The notes under the pieces were generated by a model. It saw only the letters and a list, made by a program, of their open reading frames with translations. It did no database searches and was not told the origin of the DNA. DNA of 64,000 bases from JACPNO01 sp963825405 (lineage in GTDB: Bacteria; Acidobacteriota; Terriglobia; Bryobacterales; Bryobacteraceae): the NCBI GenBank assembly GCA_963825405.1, contig CAWGTB010000001.1:700863-764862 (forward strand). The letters are read 5' to 3'. The stretch's first letter is position 1. Each line of letters begins with the position of its first letter. Made by a program: the position numbers and the translations under genes. This document shows, one piece after another, positions 30,294 to 40,534 of the stretch.

Positions 30294-32871
30294 GTGAGAG
30301 CGATCCGACGTTTCACCGTCCGCGTGACGCTGCCGCAGCCGCTGGCGCCGCTGCAGGACCTGATGCTCAACCTCCGCTGGTCCTGGCACCAGCCGACGGT
30401 GGAGCTGCTGTCGTCCATCGACCCGGCCGCCTGGGCCGCCGCGGGGGTGACCCGGTGGCGATGCTCAGCTCGCTGCGCCCGGGCAAGCTCAGCGAGCTGG
30501 CGGCTGACGAGGACTTCCTGCGGCGGCTGCACGGCGTCGTGGACGACCTGCGCGCCTACACGACCGAGCCGCGCTGGTACCAGTCGGGCGCGCAGGCCGG
30601 CTCCGCTGGCGGCGCTGCCCGCCGCGATCGCCTACTTCTCGCCCGAGTACGGCATCACCGAGGTGCTGCCGCAGTACTCCGGTGGCCTCGGCATCCTGGC
30701 CGGCGACCACCTGAAGTCGGCCAGCGACCTGGGCGTGCCGCTCATCGGCGTGGGCCTGCTGTACCGGCACGGGTACTTCACCCAGTCGCTGTCCGCCGAC
30801 GGCTGGCAGGCCGAGCGCTACCCGGCCGACGACCCCAACGGCCTGCCGCTGACGCTGCTGCGGTGGCTGACGGAGACTGCCCGGTCAAGGTCTCGGTGAA
30901 CCTCGCCGACGGCAAGGTGCTCACCGCGCAGGTGTGGGTCGCCCAGGTCGGCCGGGTGCCGCTGCTGATGCTCGACTCCTACGTCGAGGAGAACGACCCC
31001 GAGCTGCACGAGGTCACCGACCGGCTGTACGGCGGCGGCACCGAGCACCGGCTGCGCCAGGAGCTGCTGCTCGGCATCGGCGGCGTCCGGGCGGTGCGCG
31101 CGTTCTGCGCGATCACCGGCCACGCCGAGCCGGAGGTGTTCCACACCAACGAGGGCCACGCCGGCTTCCTCGGGCTGGAGCGGATCCGCGAGTACGTCTC
31201 TTCCGGCCTGGCGTTCGATGAGGCGGTCGAGCTGTCGCGGGCCGGCACCGTGTTCACCACGCACACCCCGGTGCCCGCCGGCATCGACCGGTTCCCGCGC
31301 AGCCTGGTCGAGCGGTACTTCGGCTCCGGCGCGGCCGGCGACCTGCCGCTGGACCGGGTCCTCGCCTTCGGCGCGGAGACCTACCCCGGCGGCGACCCGG
31401 ACGTGTTCAACATGGCCGTCATGGGCATGCGGCTGGCCCAGCGGGTCAACGGCGTGTCCGTGCTGCACGGCCAGGTCAGCCGGGAGATGTTCGCCGGCCT
31501 GTGGCCCGGGTTCGACGTCACCGAGGTGCCGATCGGGTCGATCACCAACGGCGTGCACGCGCCGACCTGGGTCGCCCGCGAGATGGCCGACCTCGGCGAC
31601 GCCGTCGGCCGCCGCGGAGGCCGACGCCGGCGAGCTGTGGTCAGGTCCGCCGCCGAGCTGCGCGCCCGGCTGGTCATCGAGACCCGGCGCCGGCTGCGCG
31701 AGTCCTGGCGGCAGCGCGGCGCGTCCGGCGCCGAGCTGCACCTGGATCGACGGCGTGCTCGACCCGAGACGTCCTCACGATCGGGTTCGCCCGCCGGGTG
31801 CCGTCCTACAAGCGGCTGACCCTCATGCTGAACGACCCGGCGCGGCTGACTGGCCTGCTGCTCGACCCCGACCGGCCCATCCAGATCGTGATCGCCGGCA
31901 AGGCGCACCCGGCGGACGAGGGCGGCAAGCGGCTGATCCAGCAGATGGTCCGGTTCGCCGACTCCGAGACGGTCCGCCGCCGGATCGTGTTCCTGCCGGA
32001 CTACGACATGGCCATGGCCTCCTTCCTGGTCGCGGGCTGCCGACGTCTGGCTGAACAACCCGCTGCGGCCGCTGGAGGCCTGCGGCACCTCCGGCATGAA
32101 GGTGGCGCTGAACGGCGGGCTGAACGTGTCCGTCCGGGATGGCTGGTGGGACGAGTGGTACGACGGCGGCAACGGGTGGGAGATCCCGACCGCCGACGGC
32201 GTGGCCGATCCCTCTCGTCGCGATGAGCTTGAGGCCTCGGCCCTGTACGAGCTGCTCGCCAAGTCGGTCGCGCCGCTGTTCTACGACCGGGACGCAGACG
32301 GGGTTCCGCAGGGCTGGCTGGAGATGGTCCGGCACATGTTCCGCAGCCTTGGCCCGCGTGTCCAGGCGGACCGGATGGTCGGCGACTACGTGGCGGCCCT
32401 GTACACCCCGGCCGCCCAGGCGTCGCGGACGCTGACGGCGGACTCGATGTCGGCGCGCCCGGGAGCTGGCCGCGTGGAAGCGGCGGGTCCGTGCCGCATG
32501 GCCGTCGGTGCACATCGAGCACGTCGAGGCCGACCCGGCGCGAGCTGTCGCTCGGCTCGCAGCTGAACGTGCACGTCACGGTCGCGCTTGACGGCCTGAC
32601 CAGCGGGGACGTCGGCGTGGAGGTGGTCTACGGCCACGCCGGGGATGACGACGAGATCATCGAGCCGTCCTACGCGACGCTGACAGGCCGAGGACAGCGA
32701 CCCTGGCGGCCCGGTGAGGTTCTGGGGCCGGTGGAACTGGGCCGCCCGGGCCCGTTCGGCTACACGGTCCGCGTCGTGCCCAAGCACCCGCTGCTGTCCA
32801 GCCGCGCCGAGCTCGGCCTGGTCACCTACCCCGACGCCCCGTCCGGCATGACCAACGGCGACTTGCGCTGA
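30294..32871 (+). CDS. glgP: Alpha-glucan phosphorylase, GT35 (frame-broken)
   Basis: Phosphorolyses alpha-1,4-glucan to glucose-1-phosphate using PLP. It is about 859 residues when joined, like mycobacterial GlgP. Blocks in order: RRFTVRVTLPQPLAPLQDLM, LNLRWSWHQP, IAYFSPEYGITEVLPQYSGG, LGILAGDHLKSASDLG, EVFHTNEGHAGFLGLERIRE, TVFTTHTPVPAGIDRFP, ITNGVHAPTWV, FARRVPSYKRLTLML, then the PLP-lysine region EACGTSGMKVALNGGLNVSV and DGWWDEWYDG. Breaks occur near 30445, 30605, 30880, 31610, 31745, 32040, 32455 and 32535. The GTG start at 30294 is inferred from the family N-terminus. It is divergent from glgE; the 193-base gap must hold both promoters. Confidence 0.88.
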
Positions 32872-32876
32872 GTTTC

Positions 32877-32902
32877 CCGGGGGGTGCACACCAACCCCCC
32901 GG
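32877..32902 (+). terminator. Hairpin after glgP
   Basis: A 9-bp perfect stem (CCGGGGGGT with ACCCCCCGG) and an 8-base loop start 6 bases past the glgP stop. There is no T-tract, as is common for actinobacterial terminators. Confidence 0.6.
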
Positions 32903-33315
32903 ACCCCCACCCGCTCGGGTCCTCGCCGTACCATCAGGCTGCGCCGCGCGGGACCCCTCGCGCTTCGCTGCCGGGGCCCGCGGGCTCGCCCGATCGCTCG
33001 AAGCTCGCTCGCTCGCTTCGCCTCGCGATGCCTCCCGCCGTACACGCCACGACGCCCAGCGGCTCGAATGCGCATTCCAGCCACTGGCAAACGGATGGAA
33101 TGGGCTTCCGATGCCGCTCTTTCGGGAGCAAACGCGCAATCCGTGCGCGTGGCAGCGGTGCGAACGCACATCTGATTCCCTGCCCGGGAAGCGGAACGCG
33201 CGGTCGCTCTGCTCGCTGGCGGTTGGGATGCGCGTCCGTGCAGGTTAGCGCGTGGTTGTTAGCGCATTCGGTCTGCTGGGCCGCGGACCGTTTGCGCGTT
33301 CCGTCCGCTCCCTAC
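32903..33315. other. Spacer with repeat copy, no gene
   Basis: No protein-coding frame is supported. The left half is GC-rich with runs of GCTCGCTCGCTC. The right half holds short motifs around TGCGCATTC and GAACGCG, and at 33247-33285 a third copy of the element seen twice at 21.2-21.4 kb (AGCGCGTGGTTGTTAGCGCA). It lies between convergent glgP and padR. Confidence 0.55.
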
Positions 33316-33963
33316 TTATGTTCGGGTTCTCGGCGGTGTAGCAGCGTCGGGTAACGCCCGGCGGCGGCTGCGCCGGGCTGAGTGCTCTTCGGCGGCTTCC
33401 TCGGCGGCCTGGTCGGTCGCGCCAGAGGCCGAGAGGTCGATGAGGCGCTGGGCGGCGCGGGACTCGGCGGCCTCGACGCACTCAAGCTCGGCGTTGGTGC
33501 GCAAGATCGCGACCTCGATGGTGAACGCCGCGCCCGGGTCATCGGCGCGCTCGCGGCGCAGCGTCTGCAGGGTCTTGGACTCCGCCAGCAGTGCCCGGCG
33601 CTGGGTGCGGCAGATCTGGCGGACCGCTTCCTCGCCGCGCAGGCTCGCGGCCAGCACCTTCTGCACGAACTCGTCCCGGAACCCGGCGCTGCGCCGCACC
33701 GGCTCGTCTAGCCACCCTGTCAACTGCTCCCGGCCGACGTCGGTGATCTCCAGGACCGAGCGGTCCGGCCGCATGCCCTCCTGTGGCTGCACCCGGGAGG
33801 TTATGAGCTGTTCACGCTCCATTTTATGGATTACCTCATAGATGTAACCCTTATTTAGTCCGCCGTACTCCGGGCCTAGGGCAGCCTCAATCTGGACCTT
33901 CATCTGCCAGCCATGGCTGGGTCCGCCCTCGAGGAGCGCGAGGATCACGTGTTGGAAGGCCAC
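33316..33963 (-). CDS. PadR-family transcriptional regulator
   Basis: A 215-residue, unbroken protein. The winged helix spans residues 1-75: FQHVILALLEGGPSHGWQMK, LNKGYIYEVIHKMEREQLIT and the wing RPDRSVLEITDVGREQL. A coiled-coil dimerisation domain follows, with RRALLAESKTLQTLRRERAD. The tail is Arg/Ala/Glu-rich. PadR proteins are usually ligand-released repressors of neighbouring transport genes. Here the divergent ABC-like gene starts 130 bases away and a perfect palindrome lies between them, which is the likely operator. Confidence 0.88.
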   Translation of the reverse strand: MAFQHVILALLEGGPSHGWQMKVQIEAALGPEYGGLNKGYIYEVIHKMEREQLITSRVQPQEGMRPDRSVLEITDVGREQLTGWLDEPVRRSAGFRDEFVQKVLAASLRGEEAVRQICRTQRRALLAESKTLQTLRRERADDPGAAFTIEVAILRTNAELECVEAAESRAAQRLIDLSASGATDQAAEEAAEEHSARRSRRRALPDAATPPRTRT

Positions 33964-34072
33964 TTGACGACCCTACCGGAGCAGTGCCCGGACCCGGCCG
34001 CGCTAAAGCAGACCGTAACCGCTGTGCCACGTTCGGCCAGGCATCGCGTAGTAGCCAGATACCTTGGCAACT

Positions 34073-34086
34073 ACTACCTAGGTAGT
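34073..34086. promoter_or_regulatory. Palindromic operator candidate for PadR
   Basis: ACTACCTAGGTAGT is a perfect 14-base palindrome 7 bases before the ATG of the ABC-like gene and 110 bases from padR. A looser inverted repeat (GTAGTAGCCA facing TTGGCAACTACTAC) overlaps its left side. Position and symmetry fit binding by the divergent PadR dimer. Confidence 0.6.
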
Positions 34087-34092
34087 GGGTAC

Positions 34093-34856
34093 ATGAGGCA
34101 ATATGGCGGCGTGGTGGAGAGCAGGCCGCCAGACGACGGTGGCGGGGCACTGCAGCCCGGAGCGGAGCTACGCGTTTCCGTTGGCCTCCGCCTGGACGTG
34201 CCGCCAGGCCAGAGCGTGGCGCTGCTGAGCCAGCCGCAGGAGGCGGCGGTCGGGTCCTGGACGTGATCGCCGGGCTGCGCCGCCCGGCGAACGCGGACCC
34301 CGCGGGCGGTGCGCTGGTGGACGGGGTTGCCGTTGACCGGCTGCGCGGGGCCGGCCTGGATCGTTACCGCGCGAGCCGGGGGCTGCTGTCGCCCCGGTTC
34401 CCGCTGCTGCCCTCCCGATCCGTCCTCGACAACGTGCTGGCCGCGCTTCCCTCCGGCCGGGTTGATGCCCGGGCGCGGGGGCGTGCAGCGGAACTGCTGC
34501 GACTCACCGGTGCCACGGGTCTGGAGGCACCGGTGAGTACGCTGACGGCCGAGGAGCAGTGGCGGGTGCAGGTGGCCAGGGCGCTGCTGCCAGCTCCGCG
34601 GCTGGTGCTCGTTGAGGACCCGGCGGAAGTCCTGCGCGCATCCGGCAAGGAAGCCCGCGCCGCGACGGCGATCTGGGACCTGCTGACGGACATGCACGCG
34701 GTCTTCGGATTCACGCTGCTGGTCGCAACCAGCCGGACGGCGTCCGCCATCCGCTGCCAGCGAATGGTCACGCTGTCTGGCGGGGCCGTCACCGATGACG
34801 AGCTGACCGGCGGCGATGACCCGTGGACGCGCGGCCGCATCGACCGGATCGGCTGA
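34093..34856 (+). CDS. Degenerate ABC transporter ATPase-like protein
   Basis: The frame of a LolD/MacB-type ATPase can be followed end to end (about 254 residues, one break near 34262), but every catalytic motif is lost. Where Walker A should be it reads VALLSQPQEAAVG, then VIAGLRRPANAD. There is no Q-loop glutamine in SRGLLSPRFPLLPSRSVLDN. The signature LSGGE is STLTAEEQWRVQVARALL. Walker B is LVLVEDPAEVL with Asp and Glu reversed, and the H-loop is LLVATSRTAS. The protein probably cannot hydrolyse ATP as a homodimer. It lies upstream of an FtsX-like permease and under a PadR-type regulator, so it may be a retained structural or regulatory partner. Confidence 0.7.
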
Positions 34857-35026
34857 CCAGCCGTGCGCTGCGCGACGACTCGGGCCACTGTCTTGATCCA
34901 GGGATTGGGCGACTGCGAGTGCGCCAGCACGGCTCCCGGATCGCGGGGTCGCTGGTACCAGCACGTACCTGATAACGCCCGCGATGGTTGCATCGCGGGC
35001 GCTAGCGGACCGATGCGACGGCGCCA

Positions 35027-35997
35027 GTGCGGCTAGCGCGCGGGTACCTGAGCACGGCGCGCGGGCGGGTGAGCGTCTGGCTGGCCGCGATCGCGGTGGC
35101 GGCGGCGGACACCGTGCTCGGCGTTGCCGTCACCGCGCCGCAGGGACCAGACGTTGGCAGCATCGTGATCGCCATCTTCACGACGGTCGCGGCCGAGGTC
35201 GCGATCGTCGTCGGGGCGATGGGCGCGCTGCGCGACCGCAGCCGCGACATCGCCACGCTCCGCGCCCTGGGATGGCCCGCATGGCGGGTGCGGTGGAAGC
35301 TGATGCGCTCCTTCGGGCTGATCGGCATCGCCGTGGGCATGGCGGCCCTGCTGCTTGCCTGGGTGGCTCAGGCGCTGCTCGGGAGCGGCTGGTCAGCTGG
35401 CTCGCCCGAGTTTGGCTGGCGGCTGGCGAGCATGCCCGGCGCGTTCGGGATGATGGTCGCCGGGGCGTGGTGGCCGGTGCGCGCGATGACGGGGGATGGC
35501 GCGGGGACGGCGGGCAGAGTATCCCGCACCCTGCTCAAGGGCACGCTGGTCGCCGGGGCGGGGATGGCCTTGAGCCTGCAGCTGGCCGTGCACTGGGCCT
35601 GGCTGAGGCATCCGGTGCCAGGCCAGCCGGGGGCGTGGCGGACAAGCGTCGCCGACTGGGTGGCGGTCGCGGTCATCGTGGCGCTGGCGGTGGGCACCGT
35701 CGGCGACCTGGGGTGGCTGGCCGCCCTGGAACGGGCAGGAGAGTCGCGCACGCTGCGCGCCATGGGCTGGTCCGCGCGCGGGCTAGCCTGGGTGGCGGCC
35801 GTTGACGCGCTGCCGCTCGGCTTGGCCGGGGGGTCGTCGCCGGCGTCCTGGACGTGGCGGGCAGCCTCGCCGTGGCCCATCGCATGCCGCAGCGGATGCT
35901 GGCGGTGGTGGCCATCACGGTCGCGGCCAGCATCGCGGTCAGCCTGCTGGCGGCGGGCGCGGCTGCGCTGGTCCGGCGTGGCGCGCTGCCAAGGTAA
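35027..35997 (+). CDS. FtsX-like permease (one frame break)
   Basis: About 324 residues with repeated membrane segments and the conserved FtsX/MacB cytosolic loop RSRDIATLRALGWPAWRVRW, seen again in the second half as ESRTLRAMGWSARGLAWVA. The break near 35830 is inside a G-run; after it the last helix AVVAITVAASIAVSLLAAG and a stop at 35995 appear. It lacks the large extracytoplasmic domain of MacB, so it is the short two-FtsX-unit type. The GTG at 35027 has no clear ribosome site. The degenerate ATPase ends 170 bases upstream and both are probably transcribed together. Confidence 0.7.
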
Positions 35998-36034
35998 CGG
36001 AACCATAAACCGGTCAGCCGGTGTGAAAGCCACT

Positions 36035-36053
36035 GTTCACCGGCGGTTTCACC
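36035..36053 (+). promoter_or_regulatory. PHO box upstream of the pst locus
   Basis: GTTCACCGGCG followed at once by GTTTCACC gives two direct-repeat half-sites with the GTTCACC core known for PhoP binding in Streptomyces. It lies 176 bases before the pstC start and just after the permease gene. It predicts induction of the whole pst-surface cluster by phosphate starvation. Confidence 0.6.
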
Positions 36054-36102
36054 TCAGGTCGCATATCGCCGCAGCCCGAGTGGTTGAATCAGCTCCGTAG
36101 AC

Positions 36103-36118
36103 AGGTACCTAGGTACCT
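36103..36118. promoter_or_regulatory. 16-base perfect palindrome before pstC
   Basis: AGGTACCTAGGTACCT is its own reverse complement and itself a direct repeat of AGGTACCT. Its core CTAGGTA resembles the palindrome at 34073-34086. It sits between the PHO box and pstC in an A/T-rich patch, where a promoter would be expected. Confidence 0.5.
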
Positions 36119-36210
36119 CGTAACTGTATTAAAACAACATCTGCGCTGGCAATGAAGCCCCTGCGGGCCGACGCCAGCGAGCGCATCGGACGCAGGAGGG
36201 GACCCGTTCC

Positions 36211-37323
36211 GTGCACAGCGACGAGTCGCCGACGGCTGGCGATAACGCGGGGCTTGAGGGCCTGGGCTCCCGTCCCGTGAGGTGCCCCCACCGCCGGGCA
36301 CGCCTAGAGGGAAACCCAGGGGCGGTGCCGCGCCGGGTCGCCCGGAGCCGCGCCGCCGCAGCCTGCGGTCCCGGCTGAGCAGGTCCGACTTCGTGTTCCG
36401 GGGCATCCTGCGGGGCGGCGGGGTCTTCGTCCTCGTGCTTGAGCTGCTGGTGGGCGTGTTTCTCTTCTACCAGGCCAACGTCGCGCTCAGGAAGGCTGGC
36501 TGGTCGTTCTTCACCACCCAGCAGTGGAATCCCGGATCCGGCGGCTTCGGGATCGCGGCCGTCCTGGTCGGGACGGTGCTCATCGCCCTAGTCGCGGTCG
36601 TCATCGCCATCCCGCTGTCGCTCGGCGCGGCGCTGTACATCTCGGAGTACGCGCCGCTGGCGATCAAGCGGCCGCTTGCCTCACTGGTCGACCTGATGGC
36701 GGCGGTGCCCAGCGTGGTCTTCGGCCTCTGGGGCTGCCTACCTGCTGCAGTGGAAGATGGTCGCGCTGTCGAAGTGGATCAGCACCTGGTTCTTCTGGAT
36801 TCCGATCTTCCAGGTCAGCGGCGTCCAGCGGGGCGACCCGACGGTGCCCGCCACGACGTACACGTCGTCGACCTTCATGGCCGGCACCGTGGTCTCGCTC
36901 ATGATCACGCCCATCGCCTGCTCGATCATGCGCGAGGCGTTCAGCCAGGCCCCGATCGGCGAGCGGGAGGGCGCCGTCGCCCTCGGCGCGACCCGGTGGG
37001 GGATGATCCGCTCGGTGGTGCTCCCGTTCGGCCAGGGGGCGATGATCGGCGGCGTCATGCTCGGCCTGGGGCGGGCGCTCGGGGAGACCATCGCGGTGGC
37101 GCTCATCATCTCGCCTGACTACATCATCCAGCCGCACATCCTGCAAAAGGGCGCCAGCTCCATCTCCAGCCTCATCGCGCTGAACTACCAGGAGACCACC
37201 CCGTTCGGCATCAGCGCGCTGATGGCGGCCGGGCTCGCGCTGTTCGCGCTCACGCTGGTCGTCAACCTCTTCGCCGCCCAGATCGTCGCGCGCTCCCGGT
37301 CCGGGGCGGTGAGCGATGCCTGA
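36211..37323 (+). CDS. pstC: Phosphate ABC transporter permease PstC (frame-broken)
   Basis: Membrane subunit of the high-affinity phosphate importer. The first helix is GVFVLVLELLVGVFLFY; then FGIAAVLVGTVLIALVAVVI, PLSLGAALYISEYAPLAIKR, VDLMAAVPSVVFGLWG, IACSIMREAFSQAPIGEREG and LGATRWGMIRSVVLPFG (EAA loop), ending ALTLVVNLFAAQIVARSR. Breaks lie near 36275 and 36735. I chose the GTG at 36211 because GGAGGGG precedes it; a GTG at 36282 is in the body frame. The end overlaps pstA by 8 bases. Confidence 0.85.
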
Positions 37324-38608
37324 GACCACCGTTTCGGCCCCGGCCACGACCTCGGTCACGACCTCGGCACCCAGCGCGGCGTCTGCGGCTGGCGCGACCC
37401 CTGATGGTGCCCAGCCGCGGACCACCGTGCCAGTCCGCTCCCAGCGGGGACGCCCGCAGCAGCCGCGGCCGCTGTCGATCCTGCGGGCCGGGGACGTGCT
37501 CGCCCTGATCGGGGCGCTGGCGGCAGCGCTGGCCACCACCGCCCTGCTGTGGACGGAGCTCGCGCCGTTCACCGGCATCCTCGGCTTCGTCGTCGTGGCC
37601 TGGTGCCTGTTCGTGCTCTTCTACGCGGTGCTGATCTCCTTCGACGAGAACCGCCCGACGATGCGCGACCGGATCTCCGCCGTCGTGGTCCAGTCGCTCG
37701 GCGTGGTAGTCCTCGGGTCGCTGACCTTCATCATCATCTTCACCTTCTTCGAGGGCCGCGCGGCGCTGGTGCACGCCAACTTCTACACACAGGACATGCA
37801 CACGGCCCTCGCGACCGACCCGTTGACAAAGGGCGGGATGCTGCACGCGATGGCCGGGACGCTCATCGAGATCGGCATCGCGATGGCGGTCGCGGTCCCC
37901 CTCGGCCTGCTGGCCGCGGTGTTCCTCGCCGAGGTGCCGGGGCGGCTATCCCGGATCGTGCGGACCATCGTCGAGGCGATGACCGCGGTGCCCGACGTGC
38001 TCGCGGGACTGTTCGTCTACGCGGTGCTCCTCATCCTCGCCCCCCGGTACTCCGGGTTCGCGGCCGCGTGCGCGCTGGCCGTCACGGCGCTGCCGATCAT
38101 CTGCCGGGCGGCCGACGTGGTGCTGCGCCTGGTGCCCGGCGGGCTGACCGAGGCGTCCTACGCTCTCGGTGCCGGGCAGTGGCGCACGGTCCGGCTCGTG
38201 ACGCTGCCGACCGCCCGCTCCGGCCTCGCGACCGCCATCATCCTCGGGGCCGCCCGGGCGATCGGCGAGACCGCCCCCGTGCTGCTGACCGCCGGGGTGA
38301 CCGACAACCTCAACCTCAACCCCTTCAGCGGGCCGATGATGTCACTGCCTCTGATGACGTACATCCAGACCTCGCAGGCGCAGGCCAGCGACATCGCCCG
38401 CGGGTTCGGGGCCGGGGCTGTCCTCCTCGCGCTCGTCCTCGTCCTGTTCTCAGCCGCCCGGGCCATCGGTGGCCGCGGCCCGGGCCAACTGTCTGGCCGG
38501 CAGCGGCGCCGACGCATGGCAGCCTCGCGGCGGGACCTGGCCCGCTACGAGCGCCGCGCGCGGTCGGCCGGCGCGCTCTCGCAAGGATTCCCGGGTGGTA
38601 TGTCGTGA
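37316..38608 (+). CDS. pstA: Phosphate ABC transporter permease PstA
   Basis: Intact, 430 residues. A Thr/Ala-rich cytosolic leader of about 55 residues precedes the helices. Family blocks are GTLIEIGIAMAVAVPLGLLA, VFLAEVPGRLSRIVRTIVEA, MTAVPDVLAGLFVYAVLLI, EASYALGAGQWRTVRLVTLP (EAA loop) and GAARAIGETAPVLLTAGV. Length is above the usual about 300 because of the leader, extra N-terminal helices and a basic C-terminal tail. It overlaps both neighbours (8 bases with pstC, GTGA with pstS). Confidence 0.92.
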   Translation: MPETTVSAPATTSVTTSAPSAASAAGATPDGAQPRTTVPVRSQRGRPQQPRPLSILRAGDVLALIGALAAALATTALLWTELAPFTGILGFVVVAWCLFVLFYAVLISFDENRPTMRDRISAVVVQSLGVVVLGSLTFIIIFTFFEGRAALVHANFYTQDMHTALATDPLTKGGMLHAMAGTLIEIGIAMAVAVPLGLLAAVFLAEVPGRLSRIVRTIVEAMTAVPDVLAGLFVYAVLLILAPRYSGFAAACALAVTALPIICRAADVVLRLVPGGLTEASYALGAGQWRTVRLVTLPTARSGLATAIILGAARAIGETAPVLLTAGVTDNLNLNPFSGPMMSLPLMTYIQTSQAQASDIARGFGAGAVLLALVLVLFSAARAIGGRGPGQLSGRQRRRRMAASRRDLARYERRARSAGALSQGFPGGMS

Positions 38609-40534
38609 TTAACGTGAAGGTGAAGTCCCGCGGGCTCGGCTGGTCCGGCGTGCGGGCGCTGGCCGTGCTGGCCGCCTGCGCGCTCGCGGGCCTGGCCCCG
38701 GGCGCGGTCCAGGCCGCCCACGCGGCCGGCGCAGCCGGGACGGCTGCGCCGGCTGCGTCTACGGGGCCGGCCGGGGTGGTCCCGGCCGCGGCGTACGCCA
38801 CGATCTCCGGGGCCGGGTCATCGTGGTCCTACCCGGCGATCAACACGTGGGTCCACGACGTCGCCACCAATGGCATAACGGTCAACTACACCCCCAACGG
38901 CTCCACCTCGGGCCGCACCCAGTTCAAGCAGGGCTTCGTCGACTTCGCCGCCTCGGAGATCCCCTACGGCCTGCCGGATGGCACGTCTTCTGACCCGCCG
39001 CCCACCTCGCGGAAGTACGCGTACATGCCCGATACGGCCGGCGGCACGACGTTCATGTACAACCTGCACATCGGCAACACCCAGATAACCAACCTCCGGC
39101 TCTCCGGGTCCGCCATCGCCGGCATCTTCACCGGCACCATCACCCGGTGGAACGACCCCGCGATCAAGGCCGATAACCCCGGCATGGCGCTGCCGAGTGA
39201 GGTCATCACGCCGGTAGTCCGCTCCGACGGGTCCGGCTCCACGTCCCAGTTCACCCAGTGGATGCTCGGGACCCAGGGCAACGCCTGGCCGGCCTACTGC
39301 TCGAAGGTCCACTTCTCGCCGTGCACCCAGACCTCCACCTACCCGATCCTGTCGGGCTCGCAGATGGTGGGCCAGCCGAAGGACGGCGGCGTCGCGGCCT
39401 ACGTGGCCAACTCCAAGGCCGAAGGGTCGATCGGGTACGTCGAGTACTCCTACGCGATCAACTACCACTACCCGGTCGCGAAGGTGCTCAACAAGGACGG
39501 CTACTACACCCTGCCGACCGCCGGGAACGTCGCGGTCTCCCTCCTGCAGGCCCAGATCGACACCAACCCGGCTGACGCGCTGTACCTGACCCAGAACCTG
39601 ACCAACGTCTGGAACGACGCGGACGCGCGCACCTACGAGCTGTCGTCCTACTCGTACCTGATCCTGCCCGAGAGCAGCACCGAAGGCTTCGTCGCCAACA
39701 AGGGCTATACGCTCGCCCAGTTCGGCAAGTTCCTGCTGTGCCAGGGGCAGAACCAAGTGGACTCGATCGGCTACTCGGCGGTGCCCTACAACCTGGTCTT
39801 CGACGGGTACAACGAGCTGGCGAAGATGCCCGGCAGCACGCTGCAGGTGCCCGCGACGGCGGAGGCGCTTGCCGAGCAGTGCGGCAACCCCACGTTCGCG
39901 CCAGGCCACGTCAACCTGCTGGCCGACACCGACCCGCAGCCGCAAGCGTGCGACAAGCAGGGGGCCGACCCCGTGCGGCACCCCGACGGGCGGAGCGGCG
40001 GGCGCGCCGCCCGGCGGCGGGAGTGTCAACTCAACCGGCACCGGCACCAACGGGACGGGTGCTAACGGGACGGGTGCTAACGGGACGGGCACCAACGGGA
40101 CGGGTGCTAACGGGACGGGCGCCAACGGGACGGGCGCCAACGGCACATGCCCGCCGACAACGTCTGGCTCGCCCAGCGCCGGGCCAAGCACGACGCCCTC
40201 ACCCAGCTGCACCGGCACGAACGGGACGGGCACCAACGGGACCGGGACCAACGGCGCCACGCCGTCCTGCGATGCCAACACCGGCATCTGCACGGGCGGG
40301 ACCTCCGGTACCGGGACCGGAACTGGAACTGGCCAGGCCGCCGGGCAGACGGTCAACGGGGTACCGGTCTCCTCCGCGACCAGCATGGGCGACGGCGTCC
40401 AGGTGACGCTGATGGTCCTCGCCGCCGCGATGCTGCTCGGCCTTGGCCTGTTCCCGCCATTGCTCGCGCAAGCAGGCCAGAGACGCCGGCAGCGCCGGAT
40501 GGACTCCTACTTCAACCAGGATGGCGACCGATGA
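38605..40534 (+). CDS. pstS: Membrane-anchored phosphate-binding protein PstS
   Basis: The signal peptide is GVRALAVLAACALAGLAPGA. The binding fold is clear: ISGAGSSWSYPAINTWVHDV, GSTSGRTQFKQGFVDFAASE, RLSGSAIAGIFTGTITRWND and TPVVRSDGSGSTSQFTQWML. It has no lipobox. Instead, after a shift near 39960, the C-terminus is a long Asn-Gly-Thr-Gly-rich repeat linker, then one helix (VQVTLMVLAAAMLLGLGLF) and a basic tail (GQRRRQRR). The binding domain is thus tethered to the membrane from its C-terminus by a flexible stalk. The order pstC-pstA-pstS is unusual, since pstS normally comes first. The start GTG overlaps the pstA stop; the stop overlaps the next start (ATGA). Confidence 0.88.
40043..40262. 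repeat. 15-bp minisatellite coding the PstS stalk
   Basis: Two blocks (40043-40143 and 40215-40262) of a 15-base unit close to AACGGGACGGGTGCT encode NGTGA/NGTGT pentapeptides. A short Pro/Ser/Thr segment separates the blocks. Copy number probably varies between strains. Confidence 0.8.

Noticed and set aside
38818..40386. 522-codon minus-strand frame with many Val-Pro repeats
   Set aside because: It is the antisense of pstS; the VPVPLAP repeats mirror the stalk minisatellite, and the frame has no ribosome site or family sequence.
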